Below, piece after piece: positions 1-6,477 of a stretch of DNA of 8,253 nucleotides; within the stretch, counting starts at the first letter, position 1, and the number at the start of each line of letters is the position of its first letter. Source of the stretch: an uncultured bacterium (lineage in GTDB: Bacteria > Pseudomonadota > Alphaproteobacteria > Rhodospirillales > Rhodospirillaceae); NCBI GenBank assembly GCA_903896775.1, contig CAITZE010000126.1, positions 1 to 8,253 on the forward strand, read 5' to 3'. A program made the translations under genes and the position numbers. The notes beneath the pieces are model-generated. The model was given only the letters and a program-made list of their open reading frames with translations. It was not told where the DNA came from and searched no databases.

Positions 1-782
1 ACAGCGGCTAATGTGCGTTCGGTGCGAACAGATTCGATGAGCTGCGGTACGTTCCACCACGGCACATTCATATCGCGCGAATACATGATGCGGTCGACGC
101 GCCCGATCAGATTCTCGATAGGCACATAACCGACACCGTCATCTTCCGGCGGCACACGGCTGTCGAGGGAGTTGTCGCGGTTATCGCCCATCATGAAATA
201 GTGATCGGGCGGCACGACATATTCCGCGGTCGAGTCGTAAGAGCCGTTATCCGAAAGCTCCAAGATGGTGTGTGAGACGCCGCCGGGCAGGGTCTCGGTA
301 TAGCGTTGTACGGGGCGGTCGCGTCCGGCAAAGCTCGCGGTGTAGGTGCCGTCTTCGACGCGTGGCACCATCTCGCCGTTGATATAGAGACGACCCTCTT
401 TCATCTGAATGTGATCGCCAGGCAGACCGATCAGACGCTTCACATAATTGATCGATGTATCGCGCGGCAGGCGGAAGACGACGACGTCGCCGCGTTTCGG
501 CGCGTGCTCAAGAATGCGGCCTTTGAAATTCGGCAGAAGATCGAAGGGCGCCGAGAATTTGCTGTAGCCGTAGGTGTACTTGCCGGCGATCAGCGTATCG
601 CCCACAAGCAGCGTCGGCACCATGGAGGAACTTGGAACATTGAAAGGCTCGGCCGCGACCGTGCGCACGATCAATGCAAAGCCCAGCGCAATCGCAACCG
701 TTCCCGCCTCACGCAAAAACGATGTCACGCGCGACTTAGCTGTTTCCGCGGATGCTTCTGTTGGTGTTTCGACTTCGGCCAT
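1..782 (-). CDS. lepB: Signal peptidase I (3' end outside the window)
   Basis: This inner-membrane serine protease removes signal peptides from proteins exported by Sec or Tat. I translated 260 codons from the ATG at 782 and no stop is reached. A charged N-terminus is followed by one hydrophobic segment (about residues 26-44). Then comes the catalytic serine box PSSSMVPTL (residues 50-58; S53 is the nucleophile), the general-base lysine box YVKRLIGLPGD (K115) and the conserved GDNRDNSLDSR box (199-209). All family boxes are intact, and the length suggests only a few C-terminal residues are missing. AGGA lies about 5 bases before the ATG, supporting the start. The gene lies 95 bases downstream of htpG on the same strand, so read-through is possible. 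A weak promoter of its own (GCGACA, 18 bases, TACGAT; 839 down to 810) can also be drawn. In many alphaproteobacteria rnc and era follow lepB; here that region is outside the window. Confidence 0.96.
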   Translation of the reverse strand, partial: MAEVETPTEASAETAKSRVTSFLREAGTVAIALGFALIVRTVAAEPFNVPSSSMVPTLLVGDTLIAGKYTYGYSKFSAPFDLLPNFKGRILEHAPKRGDVVVFRLPRDTSINYVKRLIGLPGDHIQMKEGRLYINGEMVPRVEDGTYTASFAGRDRPVQRYTETLPGGVSHTILELSDNGSYDSTAEYVVPPDHYFMMGDNRDNSLDSRVPPEDDGVGYVPIENLIGRVDRIMYSRDMNVPWWNVPQLIESVRTERTLAA

Positions 783-877
783 AAGTCCTGCTTTAAGTGT
801 CCTCGGCGCATCGTAGCGTCCGCACAGCACAACTGTCGCGCGCTCTTTGCGCCGATGACCCTTTTGTAATCGCCTCT

Positions 878-2782
878 TTAGGCGAGACCTTTTTCAAGGA
901 AGGCCGACAAGCGCTTTGCGAATGCTGCCGGATCGGGCACCGTCTCGCCTTCGACAATGCGGGCTTGATCCAACAAAAGGAAGGCCGCGTCTTTCAAGGC
1001 ATCGCCGTCCACACCGCTCAGCCGTTTGATCAGCGGATGGGTGGGGTTGATCTCCAGCACTTTACGGATCACGCCGGCCGGATCTTCGCCGTGCTGCTTC
1101 AGCATGCGCGCGAGGTGCAGGCTCATGCCGCCGGTGTCGGCGACCAAGCACACCGGGCTGCCGGTCAGGCGGCTCGACACCTTCACATCTGCTACCGCTT
1201 CGCCGAGGCTGGTTTTGAGTTTCTCCACCAACGCCTTGATGTCGTCGGCGGGAGCTTCATTTTTCGCGGCGTCTTTTTTGTCATCGCCTTTGATGGTCGA
1301 AAGATCGGTGCCGGCTTCGGCCACCGACTTGAAGGGCTTCTTGTCATAGGTGCTGACCGTCGGAACCCAAAACTCATCGATGGGGTCCGTCAGCAATAAC
1401 ACTTCAATGCCTTTGGCGAGGAAGCCTTCCACTTGTGGGCTATCTTTTAAAGCCGCGCCATTTTCTCCGGTTATATAATAGATCGCGTCCTGGCCATCTT
1501 TCATACGGCCGACGTAATCCTTCAGGCTGGCGATGCCTTCGACGCCCGTGGACTTGAAACGCGCCAATTCCAAAAGATCTTCACGGCGCTCGAAGTCTTC
1601 ATACAGACCTTCTTTGAAGACTGGACCAAAGGCTTCCCAGAAAACCGCGTAATCTTCCGGCTTCTCGGCGCGGTCTTTCAGGTCCTTCAAAAGCCGCTTA
1701 GAGATACCACTTTGGATCTTTCGCAAGGTCGGATTGTTCTGCAGAAGCTCGCGGCTGACGTTCAGCGGTAAATCGGATGAATCCACAACCCCGCGCACGA
1801 AGCGCAAGTACCGCGGCATCAAGCCTTCCAATTGGTCAGAGATGAACACGCGATTGACGTAAAGCTTCACATGCCCTTTGCGTTCCGGATGAAACAGGTC
1901 GAAAGGCTTCTGCGTTGGAATGAACAACAGCGCCGTGTATTCGATGGCCCCCTCGGCGCGGTAATGCAGCGTAAGCCAGGGTTCATCAAAAGCATGTCCG
2001 ACGTGATGGTAAAATTCTTTGTACTGCTCGGGCGTCACGTCGCTTTTTGCTCGCATCCATAAAGCCGACGCACTGTTCAATGTCTCGGCCTTCGGCTCTT
2101 TATCGTCGGCGATGGGATCGAGGATGACCGGCAGCGCGATGTGATCGGAATAGGTTTTGACGATCTGGCGCAGACGTGCAGGCTCGAGGAATTCCTCGGC
2201 ATCGGTCTTCATATGGAGTGTGATGCGCGCGCCGCGCGCGGCCTCGGGATATTCCGCTATCGTGAACGCGCCTTTGCCGTCGCTGCTCCAGATCCAACCT
2301 TGGTTGTCTCCCGCTTTACGTGACGCGACTTCCACTTTGTCGGCGACCATAAAGGCCGAATAGAAGCCCACGCCGAATTGGCCAATAAGATTCACATCTT
2401 TCTTGCTGTCGCCGACGGCTTTCAAGAATTCCGAAGTGCCCGATTTTGCGATGGTACCGAGGTTGGTAATCAGCTCATCGCGGTTCATGCCGATGCCGTT
2501 GTCGGTGACGATCAGCGTCTTGGCGGTCTTATCGACGGTCAGGTGGATAGCGAACTCGCCGCTTTTATCATCCAGCAGCTTCGAGTCGGTCAGTGCGGCG
2601 TACCGCAGCTTGTCGCAGGCGTCAGAGGCGTTGGAAATCAGCTCGCGCAGGAAAATCTCCCGATTCGAATACAGCGAGTGCACCACCAAGTCTAAAAGCT
2701 TGGCGACCTCAGCTTGAAATTCGCGAGTCTCGCCTTGAACTGCTGTGCCGTCTGCCGTTTGCGCTGATGTATTTTTTGTCAT
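878..2782 (-). CDS. htpG: Molecular chaperone HtpG (bacterial Hsp90)
   Basis: This cytosolic ATP-dependent chaperone remodels partly folded client proteins, usually with the DnaK system. The 634-residue product is close to the E. coli length (624), with about 13 extra residues at the N-terminus. The GHKL ATPase domain shows RELISNASDACDKL (46-59, with catalytic E47 and Mg-binding N51), DNGIGM (94-99), GTIAKSGT (109-116) and the lid motif IGQFGVGFYSAF (133-144). The middle domain carries PLNVSRELLQNN (339-350), whose R344 matches the ATP-sensing arginine of the family. The C-terminal dimerisation domain is complete up to the TAA at 880-878. The ATG at 2782 has only a weak GGA before it; the good GGAGG lies about 39 bases upstream in a hairpin. 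A heat-shock-type promoter is visible upstream (2877-2849). lepB follows on the same strand. Identification is certain; the regulation is inferred. Confidence 0.98.
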   Translation of the reverse strand: MTKNTSAQTADGTAVQGETREFQAEVAKLLDLVVHSLYSNREIFLRELISNASDACDKLRYAALTDSKLLDDKSGEFAIHLTVDKTAKTLIVTDNGIGMNRDELITNLGTIAKSGTSEFLKAVGDSKKDVNLIGQFGVGFYSAFMVADKVEVASRKAGDNQGWIWSSDGKGAFTIAEYPEAARGARITLHMKTDAEEFLEPARLRQIVKTYSDHIALPVILDPIADDKEPKAETLNSASALWMRAKSDVTPEQYKEFYHHVGHAFDEPWLTLHYRAEGAIEYTALLFIPTQKPFDLFHPERKGHVKLYVNRVFISDQLEGLMPRYLRFVRGVVDSSDLPLNVSRELLQNNPTLRKIQSGISKRLLKDLKDRAEKPEDYAVFWEAFGPVFKEGLYEDFERREDLLELARFKSTGVEGIASLKDYVGRMKDGQDAIYYITGENGAALKDSPQVEGFLAKGIEVLLLTDPIDEFWVPTVSTYDKKPFKSVAEAGTDLSTIKGDDKKDAAKNEAPADDIKALVEKLKTSLGEAVADVKVSSRLTGSPVCLVADTGGMSLHLARMLKQHGEDPAGVIRKVLEINPTHPLIKRLSGVDGDALKDAAFLLLDQARIVEGETVPDPAAFAKRLSAFLEKGLA

Positions 2783-2811
2783 GTCGTCCGATCCGGTTTC
2801 TGCTGCTTCAA
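2779..2811 (-). CDS. Possible 10-codon leader ORF overlapping the htpG start
   Basis: A TTG at 2811-2809 lies 10 bases after the only good Shine-Dalgarno match in the htpG leader (GGAGG, minus strand of 2826-2822). It opens the frame MKQQKPDRTT and stops at a TGA (2781-2779) that overlaps the htpG ATG as ATGA. This arrangement would let ribosomes finishing the leader restart on htpG. The peptide resembles nothing I know, TTG is a weak start, and so short an ORF can arise by chance. It is listed only because the Shine-Dalgarno site, start and overlapping stop line up together. Confidence 0.2.
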   Translation of the reverse strand: MKQQKPDRTT

Positions 2812-2815
2812 GTCT

Positions 2816-2847
2816 TGCCGGCCTCCTGGAGGAGGCTGGGCGCGGCA
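2816..2847 (-). promoter_or_regulatory. Hairpin in the htpG 5' leader masking GGAGG
   Basis: GCCTCC (2821-2826) and GGAGGC (2831-2836) form a perfect 6-bp stem with a 4-base loop. It is extended by TGCCG (2816-2820) pairing with CGGCA (2843-2847) across a 6-base bulge. In the htpG transcript this hairpin contains the strong GGAGG element. It would start within a few bases of the transcript end predicted from the promoter at 2877-2849. It could be a temperature-sensitive leader fold, but it does not obviously match the ROSE or fourU types, so the function is inferred. Confidence 0.4.
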
Positions 2848-2848
2848 G

Positions 2849-2877
2849 ATATGAGATGAAGAGCGGCTTCTGGCAAG
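2849..2877 (-). promoter_or_regulatory. Candidate RpoH (sigma-32) promoter of htpG
   Basis: Reading the minus strand, CCCCTTG ends with CTTG at 2877-2874. After a 17-base spacer comes TCTCATAT at 2856-2849. Sigma-32 promoters have a CTTG core at -35 and a CCCCATnT-like -10 with a 13-18 base spacer; the -10 here matches 5 of the 7 specified positions. Transcription would start near 2842, giving a leader of about 60 bases. HtpG is a classical heat-shock protein, which makes the match more credible. Confidence 0.5.
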
Positions 2878-3000
2878 GGGCTTCGCCCGGCAGACGCTGG
2901 GCGCGACCTTACGCGATTCCCGCCGATACAATTTGTTGCAATATAAACCTGAGAATTTTTTCGTTCTTGCGGTTGCACTCGGGCCTCAGGGGGCTCATGA

Positions 3001-3029
3001 TTAGTATCCGACGGTGAGGTGTTTATGAT
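3001..3029 (+). promoter_or_regulatory. Candidate promoter of the hpf group
   Basis: A near-consensus -10, TATGAT (3024-3029), lies 54 bases before the hpf ATG. The hexamer 17 bases upstream (TTAGTA, 3001-3006) matches the -35 consensus at only 3 of 6 positions, so the call rests on the -10. The -10 falls inside the 8-bp inverted repeat at 3012-3052. Transcription would start near 3036, leaving a leader of about 47 bases. Confidence 0.3.
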
Positions 3030-3052
3030 CTTGGTTCGCCGTTTCCTCACCG
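3012..3052. repeat. 8-bp inverted repeat upstream of hpf
   Basis: CGGTGAGG (3012-3019) and CCTCACCG (3045-3052) are exact reverse complements separated by 25 bases. The arms bracket the candidate -10 and transcription start, as an operator might. If transcription started further upstream they could instead form a leader stem. The right arm runs into a perfect 10-base palindrome, CGGGCGCCCG (3051-3060). Confidence 0.5.
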
Positions 3053-3082
3053 GGCGCCCGTTCAACTTTAGCGGAGCCTTAC

Positions 3083-3460
3083 ATGCAAATCCCTGTCCAA
3101 ATCAGCTTTCATGGTATCGACAAATCGGATGCGGTCGAAACGCGCATCCGTGAGAAAGTCTCAAAGTTGGAGCAGTTCTTCGACCGTATCACCGGTTGCC
3201 GTGTGGTCGTCGAACGCCATCACCGCAGCCCAACAAAATTCGTCACCAAAGACCAACCGTTCCACGTTTCCATCGTGGTCGAAGTGCCCGGCGAAGAGTT
3301 GGTGGTCAAGCGTGACCCCAAAGATCCCACGGCGCTCAAAGATCACCAAGACGTCAACATTGCCGTGCGCGATGCTTTCGCCACTATGCAGCGGCGTTTG
3401 AAGGAATACGTCGATCGGCGTTGGCGCCATCCCCGACACAGTCCCGTCGTCGCTGGCTAA
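3083..3460 (+). CDS. Short HPF/RaiA-family ribosome-associated protein
   Basis: Proteins of this family bind the 30S decoding region and keep idle ribosomes inactive or paired during stress and stationary phase. The 125-residue product shows the family plan: an opening strand (MQIPVQISFHGID), a first helix (about residues 16-34), strands at about 39-46, 59-67 and 72-77, and a second long helix with basic side chains (about 90-113, ending LKEYVDRRWR). A GGAG lies 6 bases before the ATG, which supports the start. The protein stops soon after the second helix. It lacks both the C-terminal dimerisation domain of long-form HPF and the cold-shock domain that I recall being fused to close alphaproteobacterial relatives. 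The SUV3-like helicase begins 42 bases later and the two are probably cotranscribed. I leave the symbol blank because hpf, raiA and yfiA variants cannot be separated by eye. Confidence 0.9.
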   Translation: MQIPVQISFHGIDKSDAVETRIREKVSKLEQFFDRITGCRVVVERHHRSPTKFVTKDQPFHVSIVVEVPGEELVVKRDPKDPTALKDHQDVNIAVRDAFATMQRRLKEYVDRRWRHPRHSPVVAG

Positions 3461-3502
3461 ATAGTCACAGACCCGCGCGACATTAAGTAAGAGCCGGCGG
3501 CC

Positions 3503-6070
3503 ATGACCGCTGATTCCCGTTTCACATCCAAGCCAAACGGGGGCGCGTTGTCCTTTAAGGGCAGCGCGCCCGCCGTAACGGCGGTGTTGGGTCCGACCAA
3601 TACCGGAAAAACCTATCTCGCCATGGATCGGATGCTCGGCCATGCCTCGGGCATGATCGGCTTTCCGTTGCGTCTGCTTGCCCGAGAGAATTACGACCGC
3701 GTGGTAAAAATGCGCGGGCGCGGCGCGGTGGCGCTGATCACCGGCGAAGAGAAAATCGTCCCACCCAATCCTCGCTACTACATCTGCACGGTGGAGAGCA
3801 TGCCGCTCGACCGCCGCGTCGCTTTTCTCGCTGTCGACGAAATTCAACTGGCCGCCGATGCTGACCGGGGGCACGTTTTCACGCAGCGCCTTCTTCATGC
3901 ACGGGGTGATATCGAGACCATGTTTCTGGGCGCGGAGACGATCAAGCCCCTGATTCGCAAACTTGTGCCGCATGTGCAGTTCGTCAGCCGGCCGCGCTTT
4001 TCCAAGTTGCTTTATACCGGCTCGAAAAAACTCACGCGGTTGCCGCGCCGCTCTGCCGTAGTGGCCTTCTCGGTGTCGGAAGTCTACGGCATCGCTGAGT
4101 TAATCCGCAGGCATCGCGGCGGAGCAGCGGTGGTTATGGGCGCTCTGAGCCCTCGCACCCGCAATGCGCAAGTGGCGCTCTATCAGAACGGCGATGTGGA
4201 TTACATGGTGGCCACCGACGCTGTCGGCATGGGCCTTAACATGGATGTCGATCACGTCGCCTTCGCCTCCATGATGAAATTCGATGGCCGCGCGCCGCGC
4301 GCTTTGGTGGCCTCGGAAGTCGCGCAAATCGCCGGGCGTGCGGGGCGGCATATGAATGACGGCACCTTTGGTGTCACCGCCGATGTGTCCGAGATCGATC
4401 CCGATGTCATCGCCCGCGTCGAGGCCCATGAGTTTCCGCCGCTGCAAACGCTGTTCTGGCGCAATACCGATTTGCGGTTCACGTCCCTGGAAGCGCTGCT
4501 CGGATCTTTGAAATTCGCACCACCGTCGCCGGTTCTGATCCGCCCGCCGCCGGCGGACGATCAGCTCGTGCTGGAAGCCATGACCAAGGACGCCGAGGTC
4601 AGGACGCGCGCGGAAGGCCACACGCGGCTAAAACTGCTGTGGGATGTGGCGCAAGTGCCCGATTTCCGCAAAGTGAAGCCGGAAATGCACGCGCGTTTTA
4701 TGATGCAGGTTTTCCAACATCTGACTCGGGGCGACGAAATGCTGCCGGAAGATTGGGTGGCGGGTCACGTAAAGACCATCGACCGAACCGATGGCGATAT
4801 GCATACGATTATGGATCGCATCGCTGCGATCCGCACCTGGACCTATATTGCGCACCGCGGTCATTGGATGAACGCCGGCCAGGACTGGCAAGAGCGCACG
4901 CGCGAGGTTGAAGACCGCCTTTCCGACGCCCTGCACGAAAAACTCACCAAGCAATTCGTCGATAGCCGCACGTCCCACCTCGTGAAGCGTCTGCGCGGCG
5001 ATGATGTCATGGCCGCCGACGTAGCTGCCGACGGCTTCGTTGAAGTCGACGGTCACCGGCTTGGTCACTTGGAGGGTTTGAGTTTCCGCGCGGAGCGCAC
5101 GGGTTTGCGCACGGCGGACCGGGCGGTGCTGGGCGCGGCCAATGCGGCATTGCGTCCGATTTTAGCCGCGCGCGTGGATGCTATTGTTGCTGATGCGGAC
5201 GATGCTTTTACGCTCGATGACTCAGCGCGCATTGTCTGGCACGGCGCACCGGTCGCCTCGCTTGTGGCGGGCATAGAACGCCTGAAGCCGCAAATCTTTT
5301 TGCCCATCGACGAGCGTGTCGAAGCGCCATCGCGGATGCGGGTCGAGGCCAGGCTCCGGACTTGGCTCACAGCACATATCGCCTCTGTCTGTGCACCTCT
5401 CGTGAATGCGCGCGAATCGACGGTCAGCGCGCCGGTGCGCGGCATTGTGTTTCAGCTTGCGGAAAATCTCGGCGCCGTTCGCCGCAGCGAAGTGGATAGC
5501 CATCTTGCTTTGCTGAAAGATGCCGAGCGTAAAGCCCTTGCGCGTCTTGGCATCCGCTTTGGTCTAGATCACGTCTTCTTTCCCGCGTTGTTGAAAGCAG
5601 CACCCATGCGTTTGCGCGGGTTGTTATGGATCGCGTCTCATCGTGATGTCACCGCGCCCGCCCTGCCGGTCTCGGGCCGCGTGTCGGTGCCGCTGGTCAC
5701 GGGTGTCGATGAAACATTCTACGTGGCCTGTGGTTTTCGCCCCATCGGTGTGGTGGGCTACCGCATCGATATGCTGGAGCGCTTCGCCGCCGAAGCCCGC
5801 CGCCTTGCTCGGGAAAAGGGGGCGCGCGAGAAAGTCGCTGTGCTCCCGCCCGCCACGCTTTCTCTGCTCGGCATCAATATGGATGCTGGCGTGGTGGTGC
5901 TGAAGGCGCTGGGCTTCAAAGCCAAGCTCAGCGAAGCCGGGTTGTCCTTTGGTTTGCGCCGCCGCACACCATCGCATATCAAAGCGCAACGCCTCGCTGC
6001 GCAGACATCCAAGAACGCAGCTCCCTCGGACTCGCCGTTCGCAAAGCTCAGGGAATTGATACCGTCTTGA
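3503..6070 (+). CDS. SUV3-like ATP-dependent RNA helicase
   Basis: The N-terminal third has the motifs of the SUV3 branch of superfamily 2 helicases: Walker A GPTNTGKT (30-37), ITGEE (79-83), TVESM (96-100), the Walker B variant VDEIQ (111-115), motif V ATDAVGMGLN (237-246) and motif VI QIAGRAGR (275-282). Mitochondrial SUV3 unwinds RNA for the degradosome, and the bacterial relatives are presumed to act on structured RNA. The rest of the 855 residues is alpha-helical and ends in a conserved-looking region from about residue 686 (GLDHVFFPALLKAAPMRLR) through VGYRIDMLERFA. Some rhizobial relatives, as I recall, are longer with basic tails; this one is not. The Shine-Dalgarno signal before the ATG is weak, but the next in-frame Met (41) would remove Walker A. 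hpf lies 42 bases upstream, and the stop overlaps the hslR start. The substrate is unknown. Confidence 0.93.
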   Translation: MTADSRFTSKPNGGALSFKGSAPAVTAVLGPTNTGKTYLAMDRMLGHASGMIGFPLRLLARENYDRVVKMRGRGAVALITGEEKIVPPNPRYYICTVESMPLDRRVAFLAVDEIQLAADADRGHVFTQRLLHARGDIETMFLGAETIKPLIRKLVPHVQFVSRPRFSKLLYTGSKKLTRLPRRSAVVAFSVSEVYGIAELIRRHRGGAAVVMGALSPRTRNAQVALYQNGDVDYMVATDAVGMGLNMDVDHVAFASMMKFDGRAPRALVASEVAQIAGRAGRHMNDGTFGVTADVSEIDPDVIARVEAHEFPPLQTLFWRNTDLRFTSLEALLGSLKFAPPSPVLIRPPPADDQLVLEAMTKDAEVRTRAEGHTRLKLLWDVAQVPDFRKVKPEMHARFMMQVFQHLTRGDEMLPEDWVAGHVKTIDRTDGDMHTIMDRIAAIRTWTYIAHRGHWMNAGQDWQERTREVEDRLSDALHEKLTKQFVDSRTSHLVKRLRGDDVMAADVAADGFVEVDGHRLGHLEGLSFRAERTGLRTADRAVLGAANAALRPILAARVDAIVADADDAFTLDDSARIVWHGAPVASLVAGIERLKPQIFLPIDERVEAPSRMRVEARLRTWLTAHIASVCAPLVNARESTVSAPVRGIVFQLAENLGAVRRSEVDSHLALLKDAERKALARLGIRFGLDHVFFPALLKAAPMRLRGLLWIASHRDVTAPALPVSGRVSVPLVTGVDETFYVACGFRPIGVVGYRIDMLERFAAEARRLAREKGAREKVAVLPPATLSLLGINMDAGVVVLKALGFKAKLSEAGLSFGLRRRTPSHIKAQRLAAQTSKNAAPSDSPFAKLRELIPS

Positions 6071-6477
6071 GCAGTGAAAAACCCGCTTGCGAACGCATCG
6101 ACAAATGGTTGTGGTATGCGCGCTTCGGCAAAACCCGCGCGCTTGCGCAAAAGCTGATCGAGCGCGGCCAGGTCATGTTAAACGATGCGAAGGTTAAAAA
6201 GACCAGCGCGTCGGTACGCATCGGCGACCGCGTTGTCGTTGTGCTCGGAACAATCAAGCGTAGCGTTACTGTGTTGGAGCTCGGGGAACGGCGCGGACCC
6301 GCCGAAGAAGCGCGGCTGCTGTATGACGAACCCGTTCCCAAAGAAAAGTTGAATTCGGAAAACGCGGCGCTGCCGCTTTATAAGCCGATGCATGTTCGCG
6401 AGCGCGGCGCGGGCCGGCCAACCAAAAAAGATCGCCGGGACATGGCTCATGAATTTGGCTGGGACGACGAGAGCTAA
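6067..6477 (+). CDS. hslR: S4-domain RNA-binding protein, Hsp15 (HslR) type
   Basis: The 136-residue product has an S4 RNA-binding domain at about residues 9-60 (ERIDKWLWYARFGKTRAL, then GQVMLND and GDRVVVV). The Hsp15 signature follows: a RRGPAEEARLLYDE stretch (76-88) and a basic tail RPTKKDRRD (117-125), close to the order in E. coli Hsp15 (133 residues). Hsp15 binds free 50S subunits that still carry a nascent chain and helps recycle them after heat shock. The reading frame begins at TTG (6067-6069), which overlaps the helicase TGA (6068-6070) as TTGA. No in-frame ATG or GTG precedes the S4 core. An AGGGA lies 12 bases before the start, a long spacing, so translational coupling to the helicase is likely. 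The stop overlaps that of the convergent DUF938 gene. Membership of the S4 family is certain; orthology to hslR is probable. Confidence 0.88.
   Translation: MSSEKPACERIDKWLWYARFGKTRALAQKLIERGQVMLNDAKVKKTSASVRIGDRVVVVLGTIKRSVTVLELGERRGPAEEARLLYDEPVPKEKLNSENAALPLYKPMHVRERGAGRPTKKDRRDMAHEFGWDDES

Noticed and set aside
306..869. 187-codon open frame on the plus strand opposite lepB
   Set aside because: The minus strand encodes all signal peptidase I boxes here, so the plus frame is a shadow.
870..885. Perfect 6-bp hairpin TCGCCT/AGGCGA overlapping the htpG stop, as a terminator
   Set aside because: On the minus strand it is followed by TTACAAAAGG rather than a T tract, so it does not look like an intrinsic terminator for htpG. 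On the plus strand no gene leads into it.
797..1399. 200-codon open frame on the plus strand opposite htpG and the htpG-lepB spacer
   Set aside because: It is antisense to the conserved HtpG C-terminus, has no recognisable domain and has no convincing ribosome site.
2948..2990. CCTGAG/CTCAGG inverted repeat in the htpG-hpf region
   Set aside because: Only 6 bp with a 31-base gap and no alignment with promoter elements; expected by chance.
3161..3973. 270-codon open frame on the minus strand across hpf and the helicase start
   Set aside because: Both genes on the plus strand belong to conserved families with intact motifs over this stretch. The reverse frame resembles no family and is explained by GC-rich codon bias.
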